From contig JAJFIM010000051.1 of NCBI GenBank assembly GCA_021774995.1, positions 1-25,989 of the forward strand: a stretch of 25,989 nt of DNA, in the 5' to 3' direction. Under the pieces are notes generated by a model. That model did no database searches, had not been told where the DNA came from, and was given only the letters and a program-made list of their open reading frames with translations. Source of the stretch: Alphaproteobacteria bacterium. Lineage in GTDB: Bacteria > Pseudomonadota > Alphaproteobacteria > SMXP01. Both the position numbers and the translations under genes were made by a program. Below are positions 1-6,393 of this stretch, in pieces. The first letter of the stretch is position 1. Every line of letters begins with the position of its first letter.

Positions 1-390
1 AAAGCAGCGCTTTGGCGGCGGGTGGTCTTCAGCATCTTGATTTCCAACACGGATGACCATTTGCGAAATCACGCCTTCCTTTATGAGGGGCAACAGGGCT
101 GGCGCTTATCACCTGTCTATGACGTGAACCCCACACCCGTCGAAGTAAAGCCTCGCATTCTGTCAACAGCGATTGACCTTGATGACGGCACGGCCTCACT
201 GGACTTAGCCCTATCTGTCCATAAGGAGTATGGCCTGAAAAAGAGTGAGGCCGAGCAAATCATCAAAGAAGTTGGCGAGGCTGTATCCAAGTGGAAAGAC
301 GTTGCCCAGGGAGTGGGAATTGGCAATGCCGAAATAAACAGAATGGCATCTGCTTTTGAGCATGATGATCTGGCGCGTGCACTTGCGTGA
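1..390 (+). CDS. HipA-family serine/threonine kinase, C-terminal fragment (truncated by window start)
   Basis: The frame is open from base 1, so only the last 130 or so residues of a protein that is usually about 400-440 residues long are present. The visible part carries the HipA kinase catalytic-loop signature NTDDHLRNHAFL, followed by the metal-binding segment LSPVYDVNP. Known HipA proteins are toxins that phosphorylate an aminoacyl-tRNA synthetase or another translation target, and are neutralised by HipB, a helix-turn-helix antitoxin normally encoded just upstream; that part lies outside the window. The small helix-turn-helix gene downstream converges on this gene and does not look like a classical HipB. 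Family assignment is firm; whether the gene is intact and which protein it targets cannot be told. Confidence 0.85.
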   Translation, partial: KAALWRRVVFSILISNTDDHLRNHAFLYEGQQGWRLSPVYDVNPTPVEVKPRILSTAIDLDDGTASLDLALSVHKEYGLKKSEAEQIIKEVGEAVSKWKDVAQGVGIGNAEINRMASAFEHDDLARALA

Positions 391-392
391 GT

Positions 393-581
393 TCAGGCCT
401 GCCGCTGCTTTTCGACAAAGTCTTCGAGGTCTTTATGAGCAAAGAATGTCCGCCTGCCAATTCTGACAGTAACCGGCCCGCGTCCCTTGTAAACCAGATC
501 ACGGAGCGCAGCGGGGCTAAGGGAGAGTAATGCTGAAGCGCCCTTGTAGTCATGCAATAGCTTATGTGTGTTCTCAGTCAT
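393..581 (-). CDS. Small helix-turn-helix (excisionase/AlpA-like) DNA-binding protein
   Basis: A 62-residue protein starting MTENTHKLL. The pattern LLSLSPAALRDLVYKGRGPVTVRIGRRTFF followed by a short helix (DLEDFVEK) is that of MerR-like/excisionase-type winged helix-turn-helix domains (HTH_17 class): recognition helix, a wing with GR-R, then a C-terminal helix. I chose the ATG at 581 because upstream of it the longer open frame runs into the 24-bp repeat array and encodes low-quality sequence; no strong ribosome binding site is seen. It is divergent from the Fic gene, and the repeat array lies between them, so it is a natural candidate for the protein that binds the array. Gene order suggests that, but the sequence does not prove it. 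Confidence 0.65.
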   Translation of the reverse strand: MTENTHKLLHDYKGASALLSLSPAALRDLVYKGRGPVTVRIGRRTFFAHKDLEDFVEKQRQA

Positions 582-643
582 AATGGCAGTATCGCCGATT
601 GCGTTGAAAACAGCCCTCGCGCCAACCTCGTAAGCACCTAGCG

Positions 644-753
644 CATAATAGGCTAACAAATACACAACACAATAAGCTAATATATATACGGCACAATAAG
701 CTAATAAATGCTCGACATAATAAGCTAATTATGGTACAACATAATAAGCTAAT
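644..753. repeat. Five direct repeats with exact 24-bp period (putative operator array)
   Basis: A 14-bp core, CAYAATAAGCTAAT, starts at 644, 668, 692, 716 and 740. Copies 2-5 differ only at one position (C or T), and copy 1 is a degenerate version (CATAATAGGCTAAC). The 10 bp between cores is variable. The array fills most of the intergenic region between a leftward helix-turn-helix gene and the rightward Fic gene, so it probably contains or overlaps their promoters. Because 24 is a multiple of three, the reverse strand reads as an artificial 8-residue repeat (ISLLC...), which I do not take as a protein. Confidence 0.85.
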
Positions 754-789
754 AATTAAACGACCCGAAAAGGAATAGGGAATAAGCAA

Positions 790-2304
790 ATGGCCACGCC
801 CGCTGAAAAACTCGCAAGCTCACTGGAAGCTTTGCAAGCCTTGCAAAAGCAGGGCAAGAACGCCATCAGGTCCACAGATCTGACGCGGGCGCATCGTGAG
901 CGGCTCACTAAAAACGGCTTTCTCAGTGAGGTCATGAAAGGCTGGTATATACCCGCCCGACCCGATGAAACAGCCGGGGAAAGTACGGCCTGGTATGCCT
1001 CCTATTGGGGGTTTTGTGCCGACTATCTATACGAGCGATTTGACGATAACTGGTGCCTGTCACCTGAACAATCTCTGGCCATTCTCACCGGCAATATGGT
1101 CGTGCCGACACAGCTCCTTGTCCGCTCTCCCAAGGCACGCAACAAGGTCACAGAATTTGTTCATGGAACATCTTTGTTCGATGTAACGGCCAAGCTTCCA
1201 GACAAAACTCAAATCATAACCATCGACGGGCTTCGCCTGTTCTCCATACCCGCAGCTCTGGTGGCAGCGGCACCTGCAAGCTATTCCCAAACTCCGGTTG
1301 AAATGAGAGCCGCTCTTGCTTCTGTACGAGACAGCTCGGAAGTTTTGGGCCTGCTCCTTGATGGTGGACATAGCACGATTGCCGGGCGGCTGGCCGGTGC
1401 CTTTAGGAATATCGGCAGAGAGCGCGTTGCCAATGATATTCTGGCAGCCATGCGTGCGGCAGATTACGACGTTCGCGAAGACGACCCCTTCGACACAACA
1501 TTGCCCCCCATTGGCGACCGCCATGATCGCTCGCCAGTATCCCTACGCATCGAGCTCATGTGGCAGCAAATGCGCAAAGACATTATCGGCATGTTCCCGG
1601 AGCAGGAGGGCGCGCCGGATATCAAGACCTACCTCAGCAACGTTGATGAAATCTATGTAACCGACGCCTACAATTCCCTATCCATTGAAGGCTACAGAGT
1701 CAGCGCCGAACTTATTGAAAAAGTGAGACAAGGCGACTGGAACCCTGACGCCAACGAGCAAGACCGGGAACATCGCGACGCCCTTGCCGCGCGCGGCTAT
1801 TGGCAAGCCTTTCAGAGTGTTCGTAAAAGTATAGAGGCTGTTCTTGGCGGGGAGAACCCCGGCAATATTGCTGACAAGAAACATCGCGACTGGTATCGGG
1901 AACTCTTTGGTCCAAGTATTACAGCCGGTATCCTCAAAGCCAGCGATCTGGCTGGGTATCGGAATATGCCGGTTTTTATTAGGCGATCAAAACATGTTCC
2001 ACCGCCTGTCGAGGCTATGCGTGACGCCATGCCGACCTTCTTCAAGCTGCTTGAAAGCGAAACGGACCCGGCGGTGCGGATTGTTCTCGGCCACTTCATC
2101 TTTGTTTACATTCATCCCTACACAGACGGGAACGGACGTTTAGGCCGGTTTTTGATGAATCTGATGATGGCAGCGGGAGGGTATTCCTGGACAATCATAC
2201 CTGTCGAGCGACGCGACGAATATATGGCAGCCCTTGAAATTGCCAGCGTAGAGCAGAACATCATCCCTTTTGCAGAGTTTCTGACCGACTGCATGCAGGC
2301 ATAG
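790..2304 (+). CDS. Fic-domain protein with AbiEi-like N-terminal winged-helix domain
   Basis: A 504-residue protein. Residues about 10-75 (NAIRSTDLTRAHRERLTKNG, then LSEVMKGWYIPARP) resemble the AbiEi antitoxin/transcriptional-regulator winged helix. The C-terminal half is a Fic domain with the complete catalytic motif HPYTDGNGRLGR at 442-453. An inhibitory-helix motif of the form S-x3-E-G is present at S296-E300-G301, upstream of the catalytic loop, as in class II Fic enzymes that hold themselves inactive. Fic enzymes usually transfer AMP from ATP to a target hydroxyl group; the target here is unknown. The fusion could autoregulate by binding the 24-bp repeats directly upstream. An AGGG motif 9 nt before ATG 790 supports the start. 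Confidence 0.9.
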   Translation: MATPAEKLASSLEALQALQKQGKNAIRSTDLTRAHRERLTKNGFLSEVMKGWYIPARPDETAGESTAWYASYWGFCADYLYERFDDNWCLSPEQSLAILTGNMVVPTQLLVRSPKARNKVTEFVHGTSLFDVTAKLPDKTQIITIDGLRLFSIPAALVAAAPASYSQTPVEMRAALASVRDSSEVLGLLLDGGHSTIAGRLAGAFRNIGRERVANDILAAMRAADYDVREDDPFDTTLPPIGDRHDRSPVSLRIELMWQQMRKDIIGMFPEQEGAPDIKTYLSNVDEIYVTDAYNSLSIEGYRVSAELIEKVRQGDWNPDANEQDREHRDALAARGYWQAFQSVRKSIEAVLGGENPGNIADKKHRDWYRELFGPSITAGILKASDLAGYRNMPVFIRRSKHVPPPVEAMRDAMPTFFKLLESETDPAVRIVLGHFIFVYIHPYTDGNGRLGRFLMNLMMAAGGYSWTIIPVERRDEYMAALEIASVEQNIIPFAEFLTDCMQA

Positions 2305-2307
2305 ACC

Positions 2308-2511
2308 TCAAAAGCCGGGGGGCTTTGGTGCGAAACGGGCCTGGCGTTGCGAAAATTCAACGCGCGCGCTGCGCAGAGCGACTTCAAGTCGAAGCCGGAC
2401 TTTGTGATCAATGTTCATATTTTGCAGTTGGCTTTGAAGGTTTTTAATCAAAGCGTGAAGTTCGCCGGTTGAAAGCCGAAGGATTTCTGTTGTTGAGATG
2501 ATGTGTTGCAT
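2308..2511 (-). CDS. Small hypothetical protein, 67 aa
   Basis: It encodes a 67-residue basic, helix-rich protein beginning MQHIISTTEIL, with a central heptad-like stretch (LHALIKNLQSQLQNM) that could form a short coiled coil. A good ribosome binding site (AGGAG, about 8 nt before the ATG at 2511) supports it as a real gene. It converges on the Fic gene with only 3 bp between the stop codons. I recognise no family. Its arginine-rich C-terminal half would suit nucleic-acid or protein binding, but that is only a compositional remark. Confidence 0.6.
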   Translation of the reverse strand: MQHIISTTEILRLSTGELHALIKNLQSQLQNMNIDHKVRLRLEVALRSARVEFSQRQARFAPKPPGF

Positions 2512-2828
2512 GTCGTGTTTCTCCTGTCTTGTCTTTGGAGACCCTCGTGCGTCGAGAACCTTTCCTGGACACCCCGAAACAGAATCACAGGGAGGAAAGG
2601 CTCAAGACGGCGCGGCGGGTCAAGACAGGCGGAAACAGGTCACGATGCAAAAACTCAGATCAATTCAGACAGACAAGGACTGAAACGGAGAGCTGCACAC
2701 TCAAAGATTGAAAAACGATCAAATCCAAGAGGACGCTTTATAAGAAAAATGATGGGGTTGCTTGAGTTCAGGGAGACTATTTGCCACCTAAACTTGTTAA
2801 TATTGTTCTGTCTACGGTATAATTAGGT
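2512..2828. other. Intergenic region, about 317 bp, between divergent small genes
   Basis: No supported gene. The short frames here have no convincing start signals. The left end should carry the promoter of the leftward 67-aa gene. The right end carries a good sigma-70-like promoter described separately. A weak 7-bp inverted repeat (CCTTTCC at 2559, GGAAAGG at 2594) is the only other structure I see. Confidence 0.6.
2794..2823 (+). promoter_or_regulatory. Sigma-70-like promoter giving a leaderless or nearly leaderless transcript
   Basis: TTGTTA at 2794-2799, an 18-bp spacer and a consensus TATAAT at 2818-2823. The ATG of the next gene begins at 2829, only 5 bp after the -10 box, where transcription would be expected to start. 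Confidence 0.55.
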
Positions 2829-3107
2829 ATGAGCAAGAAGAACAAGGACCACAAGAGACAAGGAATGATGATCGAGTATCGCGAACTCGGAACCATCTCA
2901 ATTGACGAGCTTGCTCACGCGCTTATTGAAGACATTCAGGCGCTCAAAGAACTCTACAATGTCAAATACGTTAAAGGCGCTCATCTAAGGGTTCCGGTCA
3001 CAAATGAATATGGTGAGCCCCTTGATGTACACCACCGGTCGGGCGGAAAGGTCTTCCGGATCGATACATTCCATTATCATCCCGCCTGTAGAGACTATGA
3101 TTTATAG
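2829..3107 (+). CDS. Hypothetical protein upstream of excisionase and integrase genes, 92 aa
   Basis: A 92-residue protein with a basic start (MSKKNKDHKRQ) and a mixed helix/strand body ending FHYHPACRDYDL. I do not recognise a family. It is followed after 16 bp by a likely excisionase gene and then the integrase, so it probably belongs to the element's integration module. The ATG at 2829 sits right after a TATAAT box with no ribosome binding site, so initiation there would be leaderless. The alternative starts M13 and M14, close behind an AAGGA, would give a 79- or 80-residue product with a conventional leader. Confidence 0.6.
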   Translation: MSKKNKDHKRQGMMIEYRELGTISIDELAHALIEDIQALKELYNVKYVKGAHLRVPVTNEYGEPLDVHHRSGGKVFRIDTFHYHPACRDYDL

Positions 3108-3123
3108 CAGAAAGTGAGAGGAC

Positions 3124-3360
3124 ATGACCCAGCCGCAATATATCGATCTCACAGAAGCAAGACAGGTGCTGGCAGACATGGGTGTGAACCTCAATGAGCG
3201 TCAAATGAAACGGGCCGCTGATCTTGATGCTCACGGTCGGCGCAAATTACCGTTCTTCATTGACCCTATTGAAGGCAAGCTAAAGATTGAAAAACAGACG
3301 CTCATAAACGTCTATAGAAAACGGCAACTGGATGCCGAGAACCGGTTTACCTGTGGATAA
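3124..3360 (+). CDS. Putative excisionase / small DNA-binding protein, 78 aa
   Basis: This 78-residue protein has a strong ribosome binding site (GAGAGG, 3-4 nt before the ATG). The pattern YIDLTEARQVLADMG followed by LNERQMKRAADLD, then a loop and KLKIEKQTLINVYRKRQL fits a small helix-turn-helix/winged protein, with a loop region that specifies binding (LPFFIDPIEGKLKIEK). It lies immediately before a tyrosine integrase in the same orientation, the usual place for an Xis (recombination directionality factor). The excisionase role rests mainly on context; the sequence alone only supports a small DNA-binding protein. Confidence 0.5.
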   Translation: MTQPQYIDLTEARQVLADMGVNLNERQMKRAADLDAHGRRKLPFFIDPIEGKLKIEKQTLINVYRKRQLDAENRFTCG

Positions 3361-3411
3361 TCTATTATTGTTCATTGTGCTGAAGATTCCGGTTCTAAAC
3401 AATGATTCTTA

Positions 3412-4626
3412 ATGGCAGATATAAGAAAGAGGGTCGGAAAAAAAGGGACTACCTATCAAGTCCGATACCCAAGCAAATCAACAAAATCAGGTTACGCGTT
3501 CAAAAGCTTTGATACGTTGAAGGAAGCACGTGCTTTCCTGGAAAGTGGAGATGCCAGAAAAGCAACCGCATCGCCCCAGCCCGAATTTAGATCAGTACAA
3601 GAGGCCACCCATAGATGGCTGCAAATTTGTGAAAAAGAAGGTCTGAATGGCCGGGAGCCGGTAACTCTTTACACTCTTCAGAACTATGAGTACCGCACAC
3701 GCCTAATAACAGCGTATGACTGGCCCAGAGACATTCAAAACCTAACAGCACCGGACGTTGTCACATTTCGCTCGTGGTTACTCTCCCAGAATGTCAGCAG
3801 GGAGCTTGCCAGCAAAGTTCTTTCTACTCTTCACTCCATAGCAAAGGAAATGGTGCTTCGCGGTGTTATTCCACACAATTTTGCGGCAGGCGTCTCCATT
3901 CGCGCGGACTCCCGCTACAAGCAGCCACCGAGCATACCAAGTGAAAGCGATATTTATGCGCTTCTCTCAGCAGCAGACAGTCTTGCTAATGACAAGAACC
4001 AAACGATTGCGAAAGCCTGGCAGCGTTATCGTCCTATTTTATATCTCGCGGTGGATTCCGGAATGAGGCCTCAGGAATATCTCGGCCTTTCGCACAAGGC
4101 AGTCAAAAGCCGAGGTGTTTATATTGATCGCGCCATTGACGGTAGCGGATACTCCCTAACCGTCACTAAAACGCCCGCAGGAAGGCGTTTCATCGATCTT
4201 AATCCCGAGATACTTGAGATGATACAGCACTATTTGGAACACAACACCCGGCCTAATGATTACGAACTTGTGTTTCCGGCAAACAATGGAAATTGGATGT
4301 GCCGCAAAAACTGGCAAAGACGAGGGTTTGATGTTGCCTGTGAAAAGGCCGGACTAATGGAAGTTCGCCTCAAAGATGGAAAAGAGATCACTCGGTCAAA
4401 ATATCGCCCGTATGATCTGAGACATTTCTACGCTTCAATGCATATTGATAGAGGAACCAATCTCAAAAAACTGCAAACACTCATGGGTCACACGAATATT
4501 GAAACCACATTGAACGTATACGGACATTTGCTCGATAAAGCGGAAGATGATACAACAGTAGATGGCGGCGTGATTGGCCTTCTTTCCCAAAATTCTTGTG
4601 GCAAACCTGTGGCACCAAGTAGCTAA
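3412..4626 (+). CDS. int: Tyrosine recombinase / phage-type integrase
   Basis: A 404-residue integrase. The N-terminus (residues 1-60, KGTTYQVRYPSKSTKSGYAF) is an arm-DNA-binding domain; a SAM-like core-binding helix bundle follows (about 65-170), then the catalytic domain. Catalytic residues visible are R219 (SGMRP), R337 in PYDLRHFYAS, H360 in MGHTN and the nucleophile Y370 in NVYGHL. The usual HxxR histidine is replaced by Y334, a substitution also seen in active relatives. It would integrate and excise the element at a tRNA 3' end: the gene stops only 23 bp before a tRNA-Pro fragment, and its last codons overlap a pair of arm-like repeats. No clear ribosome binding site precedes ATG 3412, so a different start is possible. 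Confidence 0.95.
   Translation: MADIRKRVGKKGTTYQVRYPSKSTKSGYAFKSFDTLKEARAFLESGDARKATASPQPEFRSVQEATHRWLQICEKEGLNGREPVTLYTLQNYEYRTRLITAYDWPRDIQNLTAPDVVTFRSWLLSQNVSRELASKVLSTLHSIAKEMVLRGVIPHNFAAGVSIRADSRYKQPPSIPSESDIYALLSAADSLANDKNQTIAKAWQRYRPILYLAVDSGMRPQEYLGLSHKAVKSRGVYIDRAIDGSGYSLTVTKTPAGRRFIDLNPEILEMIQHYLEHNTRPNDYELVFPANNGNWMCRKNWQRRGFDVACEKAGLMEVRLKDGKEITRSKYRPYDLRHFYASMHIDRGTNLKKLQTLMGHTNIETTLNVYGHLLDKAEDDTTVDGGVIGLLSQNSCGKPVAPSS
4596..4618 (+). repeat. Paired GTGGCA repeat, candidate left integrase arm site
   Basis: TTGTGGCAA followed by CTGTGGCAC, two TGTGGCA units exactly 11 bp apart, inside the last codons of the integrase gene. The same 23-bp arrangement recurs at 4828-4850 (20 of 23 identical), and a shorter version occurs at 25834-25850. 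Confidence 0.6.
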
Positions 4627-4648
4627 AGCCCGCAGAATTCTGCCATTT

Positions 4649-4700
4649 ATCTTCCATGGGGTGCAAGGGGTCGGAAGTTCGAATCTTCTCGCTCCGACCA
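4649..4700 (+). other. Attachment site: 3' fragment of tRNA-Pro(GGG)
   Basis: The last 50 or so bases of a tRNA gene are present. They include an anticodon loop ATGGGGT (anticodon GGG) with stem strands CTTCC/GCAAG, which has one C-C mismatch, then a T-arm (GGAAG, TTCGAAT, CTTCT), an acceptor strand CGCTCCG, discriminator A and CCA ending at 4700. The D-arm and 5' acceptor strand expected upstream are absent; that sequence is the integrase tail. This is the standard footprint of a site-specific element integrated at a tRNA 3' end, next to its integrase. Confidence 0.85.
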
Positions 4701-4827
4701 TAATTAGATCAATGGCTTGGCTCTCACTTATGGGAAGAAACTAGTCTTTCCTAGTGTTTTGGCCGCAAATTCTGGGCCCGCTGTAACCCGCATGAATCCG
4801 CGATTCTCATTTTTAAGCCGCTCCACC

Positions 4828-4850
4828 TTGTGGCAATTCTGTGGCACAAA
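4828..4850 (+). repeat. Paired GTGGCA repeat, candidate right integrase arm site
   Basis: TTGTGGCAA, two bases, then the CTGTGGCAC-type unit, with two TGTGGCA units 11 bp apart, in the same orientation as the copy at 4596-4618. It lies about 130 bp beyond the CCA of the tRNA-Pro fragment. Having copies on both sides of the core is the layout of an attP or of two elements joined head to tail. Confidence 0.6.
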
Positions 4851-4907
4851 TGAAGTTGCTCGCCGCGACCTTTTATTCAGTAGTCCGATGAAACTATGAA
4901 GTTTTGT

Positions 4908-5175
4908 GGGGAAAAGCCTTTCCCCTGATCTCAACCAGACACGCTGTTTTCGAGTACCCCATTCCAGCGGGGATACCCCGCAACGCCCCGATTTGTGACG
5001 CGTCGATCAAACCGACGCGGCAACTTGCCCTTAATTCTTGGGGTTTCACCCCCGGCGCGGCGCAAGGCATCCAGACGTATCCACCGGAAAAGTATCCGGC
5101 GAACCCTCGTCCGGAACCTCCTTGCGCCTTGCACCCCCATTCTCGGGCGAAGGCCAAGGGTTGCATGTGCAACCC
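4908..5175. repeat. Cluster of six inverted repeats upstream of ardA
   Basis: Six separate perfect inverted repeats lie in 268 bp. They are GGGGAAA/TTTCCCC (4908-4925), GCGGGG/CCCCGC (4967-4981), CGCGTCG/CGACGCG (4999-5019), GGGGT/ACCCC (5040-5052), CCGGA/TCCGG (5084-5099) and GGGTTGCA/TGCAACCC (5158-5175, only 2 bp between arms). In single-stranded form this would be heavily folded. The last one lies 38 bp before the ardA start and could also be an operator. Confidence 0.75.
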
Positions 5176-5212
5176 ACTCCCAAAGAGGAGTGAAAGAGAA
5201 GGAAGAACAGCA

Positions 5213-5719
5213 ATGACAAAGCTCTATGCAAACCCTTACGACATGTCCGCCATCGGATTTTACTTCGAGACAGCAGAAGACTATTCAGCCAAAGCAAATG
5301 CCCTGCGCAATGCTCATGGCGATCCTGTCGAAGAATTTGAAATCGACTTCATCGATGGAGAGCAAATCGACGCTGAGCTCGCCAAGGCATGGGGGATCAA
5401 TCAGTGTAACTTTCCGGCATTTCTCGTAGCCTGTGAGAATTGGAACGAGGGAGAAAAAACGAAGTTCATCATTGCTGTTGGTGAGTGCAGTTACAGCTTC
5501 GATCCCGACAAAGACCAGCCCGACGACCTCGACGTTGATATCTATGAATGCGACAGCATGAAGGAACTGGCCGAACAATTCGTCGATGAGGGGCTTTTCG
5601 GCGAAATTCCCTCTGCCCTTGAGAATTACATCGACTTTGAAGCCATTGCCCGTGACCTGAGTTTTGACTATTCAGAAACCCAGATTGACGGCTCCAATCT
5701 GATTTATCGGTGCGGGTAG
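5213..5719 (+). CDS. ardA: ArdA-family antirestriction protein (DNA mimic)
   Basis: This 168-residue, strongly acidic protein starts MTKLYANPYDMSAIGFYFE. ArdA proteins imitate the shape and charge of B-form DNA and block type I restriction enzymes, protecting incoming plasmid DNA. Support comes from length close to the family's usual 165-170 residues, the run of Asp/Glu through the middle (DPDKDQPDDLDVDIYECDS) and the family-like C-terminus (YIDFEAIARDLSFDY, then NLIYR). I chose ATG 5213 because GAAGGAAGA precedes it. A hairpin cluster upstream suggests expression early after DNA entry. It is isolated from neighbours and ends at a bidirectional terminator. Irony: the same window carries a methylation-dependent restriction-like operon. 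Confidence 0.8.
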   Translation: MTKLYANPYDMSAIGFYFETAEDYSAKANALRNAHGDPVEEFEIDFIDGEQIDAELAKAWGINQCNFPAFLVACENWNEGEKTKFIIAVGECSYSFDPDKDQPDDLDVDIYECDSMKELAEQFVDEGLFGEIPSALENYIDFEAIARDLSFDYSETQIDGSNLIYRCG

Positions 5720-5725
5720 GTTGAA

Positions 5726-5780
5726 AAACTCGCGGGAGCATTGCCGATGACAATACTCCCGCTTCTGAGTTTCTATTTTT
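5726..5780. terminator. Bidirectional intrinsic terminator between ardA and the convergent operon
   Basis: A long hairpin: outer arms AAACTC (5726) and GAGTTT (5767), inner arms GCGGGAG (5732) and CTCCCGC (5756), plus ATTG/CAAT near the loop. A T-rich run follows on the + strand (5773-5780) and GTTTTTC follows on the minus strand. It separates convergent genes, so it can serve both. Confidence 0.8.
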
Positions 5781-6393
5781 TGGGAAGCCTGAGAAGGTCA
5801 GGCTTCTCTAGCAAGGCCGGTTTGGAGCCGGACGACAGTAATCCTTGCTTAGCCCTATTCTTGATTGCCTTGCCCTTATTGCCATGCATTTTGTCATAGT
5901 CCGTCAAAACGCCGCTACTGCCGCATCGCGCCACACAGCGATAAAATGCCGGACCGTTCGCTGACCTTTTCGTGGAGCCGCTGCAATAGGTCTCGCCGCA
6001 GTCCCCGCAATGCACGACATTGCCCTTATCGTGACACCATGGGCAAGACCGCCCAGTAGTATCAAACGCCTCATGATCATAGACATGGGTCGCATTTTTG
6101 TTGCCGCCTAGATGACGTGCAATCAGACCTTTGTCTTGCGCAATTCCGTTTGACGTCTCCTTGATGATCTTCTCAATCTGAAACTGCTTCAAAGGATCAA
6201 TTCGCCGATAAACGATCACATATGGCCGGTCATGAACGGCACAGCACATGGGAATCAAGACATGTTCTGGCTTACCACTCAACTTGCGCAACGTTGCCAT
6301 TGTTGATTTGAAATCTTTCTTTTCTACGACCGCAGTCTTGCCCGGTCTCGCAGGAAGATTATTGCGTGTATGAGGCAGTTTTTTCATGACCAT
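5773..6393 (-). CDS. Zinc-ribbon protein of unknown function (third gene of a leftward operon)
   Basis: The protein has 206 residues. The N-terminal half is basic and lacks recognisable motifs; the C-terminal half has a paired-cysteine zinc-binding region: CPWC, then HCGDCGETYC and later CVARC, i.e. two likely metal sites. Such regions resemble TerY-C-type or generic zinc ribbons, but I cannot name a family securely. Its first codons overlap the end of the J-domain gene by 10 bp, so the two are translated from one message. The AAAGGG box abuts the first ATG (6393), so the second ATG (6387, giving 204 residues) has better spacing. A 9-bp perfect inverted repeat (5784-5806) lies in its last codons. 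Confidence 0.7.
   Translation of the reverse strand: MVMKKLPHTRNNLPARPGKTAVVEKKDFKSTMATLRKLSGKPEHVLIPMCCAVHDRPYVIVYRRIDPLKQFQIEKIIKETSNGIAQDKGLIARHLGGNKNATHVYDHEAFDTTGRSCPWCHDKGNVVHCGDCGETYCSGSTKRSANGPAFYRCVARCGSSGVLTDYDKMHGNKGKAIKNRAKQGLLSSGSKPALLEKPDLLRLPKK

Larger units (their letters stand above)
4701..5212. other. Non-coding structured region upstream of ardA, about 510 bp
   Basis: I see no supported gene. The ArdA frame stays open back to 4904, but it has no ribosome binding site there and the extra residues look like untranslated DNA. The region holds a second paired GTGGCA repeat (4828-4850), a run of six inverted repeats (4908-5175) and, just before ardA, a good ribosome binding site. 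Confidence 0.7.

Noticed and set aside
574..789. Minus-strand frame encoding repeated ISLLC segments
   Set aside because: It is a reading of the 24-bp DNA repeat (8 codons each) and lacks a ribosome binding site. The repeat is better explained as DNA-binding sites.
4904..5212. N-terminal extension of the ArdA frame
   Set aside because: No ribosome binding site at 4904; the extension covers the hairpin cluster and has a non-protein-like composition. The start at 5213 has a clear GAAGGAAGA.
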